DNA from: Deltaproteobacteria bacterium
Lineage (GTDB): Bacteria; Myxococcota; Myxococcia; Myxococcales; Anaeromyxobacteraceae
Direction of reading: 5' to 3'
Assembly (NCBI GenBank): GCA_016214955.1
Contig: JACRMN010000012.1
Span: 859,901 to 923,900 of the forward strand
DNA: 64,000 bases
The notes beneath the pieces are model-generated. The model had not been told where the DNA came from. It was given only the letters and a program-made list of their open reading frames with translations, and searched no databases. Positions 18,097-26,118 of the stretch are shown here, piece by piece. Position numbers and translations under genes: made by a program. The stretch's first letter is position 1; every line of letters starts with the position of its first letter.

Positions 18097-18109
18097 GCCT
18101 CCTCCTACT

Positions 18110-18138
18110 CCAGAATGGGGTATGCCATTCCATTCTGG
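18110..18138. promoter_or_regulatory. Nested inverted repeats upstream of merT (activator site candidate)
   Basis: CCAGAATGG at 18110-18118 is the exact reverse complement of CCATTCTGG at 18130-18138. The inner arms GAATGG and CCATTC (18113-18118, 18125-18130) also pair. It lies between the divergent activator and merT, where an upstream activating site would be. A weak -24/-12-like match, TGGCCCGGTCCTTGG (18217-18231), follows; its -12 element lacks the usual GC. Confidence 0.5.
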
Positions 18139-18278
18139 TATCCGGCAGGCCTTCGCGTCCAGTCCTTCCGATCCGCACCTGCCCGTCGCGACGGGGGAAT
18201 CCGGCGGGCAGGCAGCTGGCCCGGTCCTTGGATGGAGGCGGAGAAGCATCGGCGCGCAGGGCGTCGCGAAAGGGTCTC

Positions 18279-18668
18279 ATGGAGAGCACGGCATCAGGAA
18301 CCGGGGGGTCCCCGAGGAAGCTCGCCGCGGCATCGGTCGGAGCAGCGATCGCGGCGGCATTCGCGTCATCGCTCTGCTGTCTTGGCCCCCTCGTCCTGGC
18401 GGCGCTCGGCCTCGGTGGCGCCGGGCTCCTCGTAGGGATGGAGGCCTACCGGCCGCAGCTCGCGGTTCTCACCATCGTCCTGCTGGGCGTGGGGTTCTAC
18501 CTCACCTATCGGCGGCCCCGCCTGGTGCAGGTTGCGGTGGAGGGCCCCTCGTGCGACTGCCCGGTACCGGCGGCGAGCCGCCTAGGGCGGGTGGCACTGT
18601 GGGTCGCGACGCTGGTGATCGCCGCCTTCCTGGCCTTCCCGTACATCGCTGCGATCGTCTTTGGGTGA
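18279..18668 (+). CDS. merT: MerT-type mercuric ion transporter
   Basis: A 129-residue inner-membrane protein with three hydrophobic helices. The vicinal Cys pair in helix one ([16 protein letters not shown], near residue 32) and a cytoplasmic Cys pair (CDCPVP, near residue 97) are the hallmarks of MerT. They pass Hg(II) from the periplasm to cytosolic thiols. It starts ahead of merP by 18 bp. No mercuric reductase gene is present in the window, so the fate of the imported ion is unclear. Confidence 0.88.
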   Translation: MESTASGTGGSPRKLAAASVGAAIAAAFASSLCCLGPLVLAALGLGGAGLLVGMEAYRPQLAVLTIVLLGVGFYLTYRRPRLVQVAVEGPSCDCPVPAASRLGRVALWVATLVIAAFLAFPYIAAIVFG

Positions 18669-18686
18669 TCGCGAATGGAGCACGTC

Positions 18687-19019
18687 ATGAAGCGCTTCGG
18701 AACGCTCGGTGCTGCTGTGATGCTCGCGGCCGCCTTCCCCATCGGCCGCGCGGACGCCGAGCAGGGGGCGGTCGCGAACCTCGCCGCGGTGTCGCTTCAC
18801 GTCGAGGGCATGACCTGCCCGTCCTGCAAGGTGGCCGTGCGGGTCGCGCTCTCCAGGCTCGACGGCGTGAAGGACATGCAGATCGACCTGGCCAACAAGA
18901 GCGCCTCCGTAGCGTATGACTCCACCAAGGTGACGCCACAGCAGCTCGCCGATGCCCTGAACCGACTGGGCTACCCGACGAGCCCGCCCGCGAAGAGCGG
19001 TCCCCAGGGGGGGCCATGA
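18687..19019 (+). CDS. merP: MerP-type periplasmic mercury-binding protein
   Basis: A 110-residue protein with a signal peptide (hydrophobic stretch to about residue 24, AxA-like end in RADAEQ) and a single HMA domain. The metal site is GMTCPSC. It scavenges Hg(II) and hands it to MerT. An ATG four codons earlier (18675) is also open, but GGAG before 18687 favours that start. It overlaps the next gene by 4 bp. Confidence 0.88.
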   Translation: MKRFGTLGAAVMLAAAFPIGRADAEQGAVANLAAVSLHVEGMTCPSCKVAVRVALSRLDGVKDMQIDLANKSASVAYDSTKVTPQQLADALNRLGYPTSPPAKSGPQGGP

Positions 19020-19510
19020 GCTCGTGCTGCGATGGTGGGAGCTGCGAGAAGCCCGGCACTTCGGGGGGCCAGGGCGCCTGCCCACGTTGCGGGGCGGTGG
19101 GAAGAGTCGTGGGGGACGAGACCGTCCGGTCGATCGTGAAGCCGGGGCGAGCGGAAGGGCTGCTCGCGGTCGAGCGGCGCTTCTGCAGGACGCCCACGTG
19201 CGCAGTGCTCTACTACGGCGCCGACGGCCTGGTCGTCGAGAAGAGCGCCGCAGCGGTGCGCGTCGGGGTGAAGGAGACCGAGGATCCCGTTCCGCTCTGC
19301 TACTGTTTCGGCTTTACCCACGCCGATGTGCGGCGCCAGGTGGCCGAGCGCGGCGACTCGGACATCCCCGCCCGGATCACCGCGGAAGTGCGCGCCGGGC
19401 GCTGCGCCTGCGAGGTGAAGAACCCCTCGGGCGCCTGCTGCCTGGGCGAGGTGAACGCGGCGGTCAAGCAGGCGCGGGAGGATCTCGCGCGGCGGCTCTC
19501 AGCCGTTTGA
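19016..19510 (+). CDS. CopZ-like Fe-S cluster protein of mercury loci
   Basis: A 164-residue Cys-rich protein. The N-terminus has CCDGGSC and a CPRCG pair, the middle has FCRTPTC, and the C-terminal half has a BFD-like [2Fe-2S] Cys set: LCYCFGF, RCACEVKNP and GACCLGE. The layout resembles the extra N-terminal domain of Archaeoglobus CopZ, which carries a [2Fe-2S] cluster and a metal. Translationally coupled to merP. It probably binds or reduces the imported metal in the cytosol; the exact role is unknown. Confidence 0.75.
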   Translation: MSSCCDGGSCEKPGTSGGQGACPRCGAVGRVVGDETVRSIVKPGRAEGLLAVERRFCRTPTCAVLYYGADGLVVEKSAAAVRVGVKETEDPVPLCYCFGFTHADVRRQVAERGDSDIPARITAEVRAGRCACEVKNPSGACCLGEVNAAVKQAREDLARRLSAV

Positions 19511-20001
19511 CGGCAGCCGGTCGACCGCTGGACCCTCGGCGCGTGGACTGCAGCGGTCCGGAGATTCGCAGGCGCCTGCAGGGCACGCATCGTCGCCGCT
19601 CCCGGGGCGGGCGAGCGCCCGCTGGAGCAGGCCGTCGAGGCAGTCGGGCCCGCGTTCGGCGTCGCCACGGTCGCGCCGGCGGACTGGTCCTGTTCGGGCC
19701 CCAGGCGGCCCGAACGGCGGCAGGGCGCGCTGTTGCCCTCGTCGTCTGAGCAAACCCCCCGGCGGGGTTCGCCTGCGTCGCCGCCGGGCTCGGGCTCGCT
19801 GGGGCGCGGCGCTGGGCGGCCGGTGCCGCCGCGGGCATCGCCCTGGTCCACCGGCCTTGTGGCTCTGGTCTTCGCGGCTCACGCGTTCTGCGGCGGCGCC
19901 TTTGGGCCGCGGACCGCGGGGGCGCTCGTCGCGCGGACCGGCCTGTGGGTGGGGGTTGCGATCTGGGCACGTCGTCGGCTCGGGGCGGCTGGCCACGGAG
20001 C
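19511..20001. other. Gene-free stretch after the mercury locus
   Basis: Open frames exist in most phases because stops are rare at this GC, but none has convincing protein character, start site or family match. A hydrophobic stretch in the frame starting at 19733 (ALVFAAHAFCGGAFG) may be a decayed membrane gene. Nothing else is identified. Confidence 0.4.
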
Positions 20002-20289
20002 TTAGTCTCGACCGGGAGTGCCGGTAGCACCACCCGCGGGCAAGAGTCCGCGGATGGTGGCGATGGCGCCTCGGAACTCGGCGTCGTGGCAGGTCCGGCA
20101 GCCGCCGGCGCCGTAGGTGACGACGGCGTCGAGTCGCTCGTTGAGCAGGCGCACGACGTGGTCGAGAGTGAGCGGGTCCAGCGGCGGAGGGGGCGGCTTG
20201 GGACGGGGGAACATCCCTGCCACATAGCATGGGAGCCTGGACGTATGTTCAGGTTTCGCGAAATCCATCTCGCCCTGCGGATGCCGCAT
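20002..20289 (-). CDS. Small hypothetical protein with a CxxCH motif
   Basis: A 95-residue protein with a proline run (PRPKPPPPPLDPLTLDH) and a helical C-terminal half. It contains GGCRTCHDAEF, which has the form of a c-type heme site. No signal peptide is visible, so covalent heme attachment is unlikely and the motif may bind a metal or be chance. The start is uncertain; ATGs at 20271 and 20214 are alternatives. Divergent from the next gene. Confidence 0.5.
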   Translation of the reverse strand: MRHPQGEMDFAKPEHTSRLPCYVAGMFPRPKPPPPPLDPLTLDHVVRLLNERLDAVVTYGAGGCRTCHDAEFRGAIATIRGLLPAGGATGTPGRD

Positions 20290-20344
20290 CGGATAATTGC
20301 GGAACCCGCAGAGACCGGCGACGAGGCGAGCAGGGAGGTACCAG

Positions 20345-20926
20345 GTGCTCTACCCCTACGGCAGGCCGCCCTCCCGGCGGGAGCCGTGCGTGATCGATCG
20401 CTGGGCACGCCCTGGCTGGCGGCTACTGGAGCGCCACGAACTGCACGTCCGGGCTACCGCCGCGGCGGCGGTAGAGGCCGTGGCCAGCACGACGCTCGCC
20501 GAGCTCCCCGCGGTGAGGGCGCTGTTCGCCTTGCGGGGCCTCCGGTTCTCGAAGGAGATGACCCTCCGCACGTTCTTCTCCACGCCGCCCTTCGTGTGGC
20601 TCGAGGAGGAGGTGGACCGGGAGGCGGTCTTCGGTGTGCTTATCCCGCCCGCTGGCCCCGGTGGCCGGAAGCGCCCGGCGTCGCCGGTGGAGTTCCGGGA
20701 GGCCCTGGGCGCCGCGCCGTTCGCCGCCCTCGGGACGTTCCGGGCGGAGCCGGAAGGCCAAGGCGTCAGGCTGTGGACCGAGACGTGGTCGCGGACGAGG
20801 GGCGGCGTACCCTCGCTGGTCTTCGGCGCGTACTGGCTTGCCGTCGGGCCGTGGAGCGCGTGGATCCGGAGGATGTTCCTGCGCGCCGCGCGGGCCAGGG
20901 CGGAGCGTAATAGGCCGACTGACTGA
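20345..20926 (+). CDS. SRPBCC-like hydrophobic-ligand-binding protein
   Basis: A 193-residue protein with a pattern I associate with the START/SRPBCC fold: an early strand and helix (VEAVASTTLAELPAVRAL), a long beta region (EEVDREAVFGVLI), FRAEPEGQGVRLWTETW, and a terminal helix after YWLAVGPWSAWIRRMFLR. The GTG start has GGGAGGT 6 bp upstream. No operon partner is evident. Family placement is by pattern, not by alignment. Confidence 0.6.
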   Translation: MLYPYGRPPSRREPCVIDRWARPGWRLLERHELHVRATAAAAVEAVASTTLAELPAVRALFALRGLRFSKEMTLRTFFSTPPFVWLEEEVDREAVFGVLIPPAGPGGRKRPASPVEFREALGAAPFAALGTFRAEPEGQGVRLWTETWSRTRGGVPSLVFGAYWLAVGPWSAWIRRMFLRAARARAERNRPTD

Positions 20927-21195
20927 GCCCCCGTAATCTCGAAGCCGCTGCACCGCAGGTGACCAGGTCTTGAAGGCTGTCTCGGGGCGCGCGCCAAGGC
21001 GGCTGGTGCGCTGTCTCTTGTTCGGAGTGGGGTTGGTCCGGATCGCGTCGCCCCATCAGGGCCTTCCCGCCGCGCAAGCTGGTGATCACGCGGCTGGTTT
21101 GGCAGACTGCCCATGCTAGTCGTTCGTCAGTCTGAGCAAGACCAGTTGACAGGCGAAGTGCAACGCAGCATCTTCGACATACAGAGGACAGTCTG

Positions 21196-21528
21196 ATGCC
21201 TCCCAAGTCCAAGGGCGACGACCCGTTCAGCTCGACCGAGAAGCTCATGCAGACGTTCCGCATGCCTCGGGAGCTGGTCACCTTCCTCCGCGGGGAGGCC
21301 GACGCGAGCGGGCGCGACCTCACCGCCTTCGTGAATCGGCACCTCGACGGGCTCCGCACCTGGTTCGGCCTCCCCGAGGCGGCGTCGCTGCTCCTCGAGG
21401 AGGACCGGAAGGCGCTGAAGATGCACCGGTACGAGTACCTGCTCCACCTGCTCTTCCAGCGGAGCCTGGCGCTCCGCGAGCAGGGCCCGGGCTTCGATGC
21501 GCCGGGCGCGGAGCGCAAGAAGAAGTGA
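21196..21528 (+). CDS. Hypothetical protein at the head of the conjugation operon
   Basis: A 110-residue basic, helical protein with a middle segment (FRMPRELVTFLRGEADASGR, then LTAFVNRHLDGL) that resembles a ribbon-helix-helix or accessory DNA-binding protein. No family is assigned. It starts with ATG 8 bp before the next gene's start region and is followed by membrane and pilin genes, so it is probably the first gene of the transfer operon. A regulator or transfer accessory role is possible. Confidence 0.6.
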   Translation: MPPKSKGDDPFSSTEKLMQTFRMPRELVTFLRGEADASGRDLTAFVNRHLDGLRTWFGLPEAASLLLEEDRKALKMHRYEYLLHLLFQRSLALREQGPGFDAPGAERKKK

Positions 21529-21535
21529 GGCGGTC

Positions 21536-21946
21536 ATGCGCGTGGAGCCGGGACAGCGTGCCACGGACGGCAGGGCGGCGTCGGGGTGGGCGCGCATCCG
21601 GCTCCTCCCGCGCCCTGTCCTCCTCCTGGCGGTCGCCTTCCTCCTCTCGGCTCTCGGCCAGGCAGTCGCGGGCCTGATCGCGGCCCTGGAACCGCACCCC
21701 GGTGCGAGCGTGCTCGCCCGGCTGGCGCGCAGCCCGGTGCTGGTTGCCGCGTTGTCGCTCGCCGCGGCGCTCGGCGCGCTGCTCCTCGCGGAGCGGCCGC
21801 GAAGCCGCTCACCGGTGGCCTATGCCCGTCAGCTCCGGGCTCGCTGGGCAGAGATCGAGGCCGACTTCGACGGCGCCCTTCGCCGCCGATCGGGAGGGGA
21901 AGGGGAGAATCGCCATGCACCGGAGGCTCATCCGTCGGAACCCTGA
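21536..21946 (+). CDS. Two-helix membrane protein in the transfer operon
   Basis: A 136-residue protein with hydrophobic helices at about residues 27-48 (VLLLAVAFLLSALGQAVAG) and 66-86 (VLVAALSLAAALGALLLA), and a charged cytoplasmic tail. Its 3' end overlaps the VirB2-like gene by 32 bp. No family is recognised. Position suggests a role in assembling the transfer apparatus. Confidence 0.6.
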   Translation: MRVEPGQRATDGRAASGWARIRLLPRPVLLLAVAFLLSALGQAVAGLIAALEPHPGASVLARLARSPVLVAALSLAAALGALLLAERPRSRSPVAYARQLRARWAEIEADFDGALRRRSGGEGENRHAPEAHPSEP

Positions 21947-22229
21947 TCCCGCCGCCCTGGCCGTCGCCGTCGCGCTCACCGCCCTCGTGGCGCTCTCGCC
22001 GCTCCCGGCCCTCGCCCAGAGCAGCATGCCTGGCCAGCAGCTCCTGCTCTTCGCCCGCAACTACATCATCGCTCCCATCGCGCTCTTCGCGATCGTCATC
22101 ACCGCCGTCGCCGCCTTTATCCGGCCGGAGATGATCAGGGCATCCGGGTACATCGCCATCATCGCGGTGGTCCTGTTCTTCCTCCTCGCCAACGCCGATC
22201 GCCTCCTCCAGGTGATGCGCGCCGGCTGA
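21915..22229 (+). CDS. virB2: VirB2/TrbC-type pilin subunit
   Basis: A 104-residue pre-pilin: a long signal sequence ending near PALAQSS, then two hydrophobic helices (YIIAPIALFAIVITAVAAFI and a second, IAIIAVVLFFLLANA) with a short loop. Size and order fit VirB2/TrbC, the major subunit of the conjugative pilus. The start at 21915 follows GGGGAG. Located directly before virB3, as in most VirB operons. Confidence 0.82.
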   Translation: MHRRLIRRNPDPAALAVAVALTALVALSPLPALAQSSMPGQQLLLFARNYIIAPIALFAIVITAVAAFIRPEMIRASGYIAIIAVVLFFLLANADRLLQVMRAG

Positions 22230-22260
22230 CGCTCGCTCGAGCTCGAACCGGGGAGCGGCC

Positions 22261-22593
22261 ATGATCGCGCCCGTCTACCGGAACCTCGACGCCCCGAGCA
22301 CGTTCCTCGGGCTCGCCTTCCCCGTGGAGTGGCTCGCCGTGCTCGCCGCCGGCTGGGCCGGCACCGCGGTAGGCACCCCGAACGTCGGAGGCGGCGCCGC
22401 GCTCGCCATCTACCTCGTGCTTCGCGTCGCCGGGCATGGCCGGCCGGAGGGCCACCTGCAGCACTGGCTCCTCTGGCGGGTGCGCCAGGTCCAGACGGGC
22501 GGGCGCCTCTCGGCGGCGGCGCGGGCGCGGACGCCGCGCTTCCCGTTCGGCCCCTACGAGTGGCGCGACCCGCCCAGGGAGGGCCGGCCGTGA
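22261..22593 (+). CDS. virB3: VirB3/TrbD-type inner-membrane protein
   Basis: A 110-residue protein beginning IAPVYRNLDAPSTFLGL, typical of VirB3/TrbD, with one or two hydrophobic helices (WLAVLAAGWAGTAVG and AALAIYLVLRVAG) and a basic tail. VirB3 works with VirB4 at the base of the channel. The stop overlaps the virB4 start by 1 bp. Confidence 0.8.
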   Translation: MIAPVYRNLDAPSTFLGLAFPVEWLAVLAAGWAGTAVGTPNVGGGAALAIYLVLRVAGHGRPEGHLQHWLLWRVRQVQTGGRLSAAARARTPRFPFGPYEWRDPPREGRP

Positions 22594-25178
22594 TGCGGGA
22601 GTCTGCGCTCGCCGACCTCCTGCCCCTCTGGCGGACGCTGCGGGAGGGCGGCGTCACTGCCATCGTCACGCCAGCGCTGGACTACGTGGGCGGCCTCGAG
22701 CTCGGGAGCCTCGACGTCCGCTACGCCGGCGAGGATCAACTCGCCTCCATCGGCGAGGCGCTCCGGAGCTTCGTGGGGTCCCTCGACGACGACACCACCC
22801 TCCACTTCCTCTTCGCGGTGCGACGGGGCGCCGAGGAGGAGGTGCGGGAGTACGAGGCCTCCTGCGCCGGGGCGGAGAGCCTCGCGCTCCGGGCCTACGT
22901 CTCGGGCAGGGCGGCCTGGCTCCGGGAGCAGCGGCTCCGCCGGACGCGGGTGTTCCTCTTCTTCGGCGGGCAGGGCGGCCTCCGGCTCGGCCTCTCCCGG
23001 GGTCTCCTCGGGGGGCGCCTCCTCTTCGCGAGCCTCGCGAAGCTCACGCAGGTCGAGCACCAGCGGCGGCTCGTGCGGCTCGCCCAGCTTCGCGACCGGA
23101 TCGCGACGCGCCTCGGCGCGGCCGGCATTCCCGCCCGCGAGCTCGACCTCGACGACGTGTGGCGCGTGCACCACGATCTCCTCAACCCCAGCCGGGCGCG
23201 GCACGGGCTGCCGCCCCCTCGCGTGCGGCTCCGCGACACGCTCTGGTCGGAGGAGACGCTGAAGCGGGAGGGGCGCTGGCTCGCCGAGTACACGGAAGCA
23301 GAGCAGCTCGCCCACGAGGACATCGAGGAAAGCCGAGGCTACTTCCGGCAGGGCGACACCTACCGGAGGGTCTGCACCCTCAAGGTGCTGCCCGAGGGCG
23401 GCACCTCCTGCTTCGCGCTGGAGCCGCTCCTCGGCCTCGCGACCGCGGCGGGGCCGCTACCGTACACGCTGGCCGTCACGGTGCACGTCCGGTCCCAGCG
23501 GCCGGCCCGCTGGCTCCTCAACAACCAGCACGCTCTCGTCCAGAGCCTGCGCCAGGTGATGCCGTTGCTGGAGCGCCACACCGTCGAGCAGGAAGAGGCA
23601 GACCGCTCGAAGCGCGAGGCCATCCGCGGCCTCTTCGAGGAGCTGTCCGCGATGAGCAGCAAGATCGCCTCCCTCTCGGCCTCGCTGCTCCTCGAGGCCG
23701 GCTCGCTCGACGAGCTCGACGCCGCCACCGAGGCGGCCCGGAGCGCCTTCTCGGCCGCCGGCAACTCGGAGCTCCTCGCCGAGGAGGTCACGCAGGTCCC
23801 GGCCTTCCTCTCGATGGTCCCCGGCGCCGGCCGATACCAGCTCCGCCGAAAGGGCTGCACCAGCCGGAACGCGGCTGACTTCCTGCCGGTGTACGCGCCC
23901 TGGCGCGGGACGGCCCGGGCCGCGAGCCTCCTCCTGACGCCGACGGGCGATGCCTTCCGCTTCGACCTCTTCGACAAGTCGAGCGGCGTGAACGCCCACC
24001 ACGGCATCGTCGTCGCCGACACAGGGTCCGGGAAGAGCGTGACCCTGGGCGCGCTCACCCTCGACGCCCGCGCCGCCGGCATCGAAGCCATCCTCATCGA
24101 CAACGGGCGCTCGTGGGCGCCGCTCACGGAGCTCCTCGGGGGAGTCCACATCTCGGTGGATCTCTCCACGTCCATCTCACCGTTCCTCAGCTACGCCCAG
24201 CTCGCCGGCCCGGACGGGACCATCTCCAACGAGGAGATCGAGCACGCGGTCCAGTTCATCGAGGTGTGCGTCGCCGACCGGACGCGGCCTCCCTTCGACA
24301 ACGTGGAGCGCGAAGTGGTCTCCCGCGCCGTGCGCTGGCTCTACGAGACGCGGTTCCGGCCACACCCGGAGGAGCCGGTGCTCATCGGGAACGTCTCCGA
24401 GGCGCTCGCCACGCATCCCTGGACCCACCCGAACGATCGCTCCATCGCCGAGGAGCTGGTCCGGCGGCTCGGCATCTACTGCACCGGCCTCTACGCGGAC
24501 CTCCTGAACCGCCCCTCCAAGCTCCGCTTCGACGCCCCGCTCCTCACCTTCGACCTCGCGCGCATCTCGGAGAGCGCCGGGACGCGCGCGGTCGCCATGG
24601 CCACCATCATCCAGGCCATCACCAACCGGGCGATGGCGCGGCGGACCCGCACGCTCGTCGAGGTGGACGAGGGGCACGAGTACCTCGGCCAGGACGACGC
24701 GACCGAGCGGTTCCTCGGCGGCTGCTACCGGAAGATGCGGAAGTACGACACCGCAATGTGGATGATCTCGCAGAACCTAGCCGACTTCCTCGGGTCGCGG
24801 GTGGGGCGCGAGGCCATCGTCGGGAACAGCACCATCCGCATCTTCCTGCGCCACCTCGCCGGGAAGCATCAGGCGGTCATCGGGCACTTCGGCCTCTCGC
24901 CCCGCGCGGCCGCGGCCTTCGCCGGCCTCGAGATGAAGCCCGGCTGGTACAGCGACTTCCTCCTCATGTACGGGGCGCGGACGGCGGTGGTGCGCCTCGC
25001 GCTCCACCCGCTCGCCTACTGGCTCCTCACCACCGACAGGGAAGACCAGGACTTCCTCACCCGCGCCGCGGCGAGGAACCCGCGCCTCGACCGGCTCACG
25101 CTGCTGCGGGAGCTGGCGGCGCGATACCCCCACGGCGTCGTCGGGCGGGCTCCCGCGACCGGCGCCACGGCGGCGTGA
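22593..25178 (+). CDS. virB4: VirB4/TrbE-type secretion ATPase
   Basis: Energises pilus assembly and substrate transfer at the inner membrane. The 861-residue length is usual. Walker A is GIVVADTGSGKSVTLG (about residue 472) and the Walker B region LVEVDEGHEYLG (about 686). Further ATPase motifs include WMISQNLADFLGS. The N-terminal third is the VirB4-specific domain. It overlaps virB3 by 1 bp. Confidence 0.93.
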   Translation: MRESALADLLPLWRTLREGGVTAIVTPALDYVGGLELGSLDVRYAGEDQLASIGEALRSFVGSLDDDTTLHFLFAVRRGAEEEVREYEASCAGAESLALRAYVSGRAAWLREQRLRRTRVFLFFGGQGGLRLGLSRGLLGGRLLFASLAKLTQVEHQRRLVRLAQLRDRIATRLGAAGIPARELDLDDVWRVHHDLLNPSRARHGLPPPRVRLRDTLWSEETLKREGRWLAEYTEAEQLAHEDIEESRGYFRQGDTYRRVCTLKVLPEGGTSCFALEPLLGLATAAGPLPYTLAVTVHVRSQRPARWLLNNQHALVQSLRQVMPLLERHTVEQEEADRSKREAIRGLFEELSAMSSKIASLSASLLLEAGSLDELDAATEAARSAFSAAGNSELLAEEVTQVPAFLSMVPGAGRYQLRRKGCTSRNAADFLPVYAPWRGTARAASLLLTPTGDAFRFDLFDKSSGVNAHHGIVVADTGSGKSVTLGALTLDARAAGIEAILIDNGRSWAPLTELLGGVHISVDLSTSISPFLSYAQLAGPDGTISNEEIEHAVQFIEVCVADRTRPPFDNVEREVVSRAVRWLYETRFRPHPEEPVLIGNVSEALATHPWTHPNDRSIAEELVRRLGIYCTGLYADLLNRPSKLRFDAPLLTFDLARISESAGTRAVAMATIIQAITNRAMARRTRTLVEVDEGHEYLGQDDATERFLGGCYRKMRKYDTAMWMISQNLADFLGSRVGREAIVGNSTIRIFLRHLAGKHQAVIGHFGLSPRAAAAFAGLEMKPGWYSDFLLMYGARTAVVRLALHPLAYWLLTTDREDQDFLTRAAARNPRLDRLTLLRELAARYPHGVVGRAPATGATAA

Positions 25179-25189
25179 AGGAGACGGCG

Positions 25190-26116
25190 ATGCGTTGGCC
25201 AAGGGTGCAGACGGTTGTGGGCGTGGTCCTCTCGGCGGCGGTGACCCTCTACGGGGCGAAGGCGGCCGCGTTCCTGGACATCGGCGGCAACGCGCTGCTC
25301 GCCGACCTCCTCGCGAACGCGACGAAGCAGCTCGCGGTGGCGACCCAGAGCCTCGCGCTACTGCGCCGGAGCTACGCCGAGGCGCGCAAGGTCGCGGACT
25401 ACGCCGAGGAGGCCGCGGAAGCCGCCCGCTCCTTCCAGCGGGTTGCGAGCACGCGGCTCGGCGATCGCTTCCTCGCCGACCTCGATGCCGCCGGGCCGGA
25501 CCTCGCTCGCTACCGGCGCGACGCCCTCGGCGCCGCTGGCATGTCGGGGAGCGACTGGGCGAGCGGAACGGGAACGCTGCGGGGCCTCTCGACCTACTGC
25601 CTCGGCGGCGCAGGCCAAGGGCGCACGGGCTGCGTGAAGCTCGGGAACGAGCTCGCCGCGGAGAAGGTGCTGGCGGCGCTCGGAAGCACGTTCGGTCGCC
25701 CGGGGACGCTCGGAGCGCTCGAGGCGGGGGCGGTGGACGCGGAGGTGGCCGCGGCCATCCAGGGAGACGCCGCTCAGGCCCGGCTCGCCTCGCTGCAGAA
25801 GGCGCGGGTCCGCGAGCTTCTACGGCGGTGCAACAGCGCGAGCCCTGTCGCGACCGCGCGCCAGGCGAAGCGGGTCGCAGAGGAGTGCCGCGCCGCCGCC
25901 GAGCAGGCGCAGCTCCTCCACCTCGAGGAGGGGCAGGAGACGAACGCCAAGCTCTCCCAGCTCGCGCGCCTCCAGGCGGTGGGGGTCGAGCAGAAGAATG
26001 GCGACCTGAAGCGCGAGCTCACCGAGCAGGCGGCGCGGAGGGCGGGGCTCACCGCCGGCCTCGACGACCTCGCGCGGCAGCGCGTCTCCATCAAGAGCGG
26101 CGGGCTGGAATTCTAG
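25190..26116 (+). CDS. virB5: VirB5/TrbJ-like protein
   Basis: A 308-residue secreted protein: a signal peptide to about residue 25 (AKAAAFLD), then LADLLANATKQLAVATQSL, a long helical body with coiled-coil character, and two Cys pairs. This matches TrbJ/VirB5 proteins, which sit at the pilus tip. It lies between virB4 and virB6, the usual order. Family call by pattern and position. Confidence 0.75.
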   Translation: MRWPRVQTVVGVVLSAAVTLYGAKAAAFLDIGGNALLADLLANATKQLAVATQSLALLRRSYAEARKVADYAEEAAEAARSFQRVASTRLGDRFLADLDAAGPDLARYRRDALGAAGMSGSDWASGTGTLRGLSTYCLGGAGQGRTGCVKLGNELAAEKVLAALGSTFGRPGTLGALEAGAVDAEVAAAIQGDAAQARLASLQKARVRELLRRCNSASPVATARQAKRVAEECRAAAEQAQLLHLEEGQETNAKLSQLARLQAVGVEQKNGDLKRELTEQAARRAGLTAGLDDLARQRVSIKSGGLEF

Positions 26117-26118
26117 CG

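Noticed and set aside
18001-18289. Activator N-terminus starting at 18289
   Set aside because: The first 80 residues are Arg/Pro-rich non-protein-like sequence produced by the frameshift. AGGAGG points to 18096, and the AAA+ domain is in frame from 18010.
19733-20005. Coding gene for a small mercury membrane protein (MerF/MerE type)
   Set aside because: One hydrophobic stretch is present, but there is no paired Cys motif, no ribosome site and poor codon character.
20002-20289. c-type cytochrome, from the CRTCH motif
   Set aside because: No signal peptide and no second heme ligand region; a single CxxCH in a short cytosolic protein is not enough.
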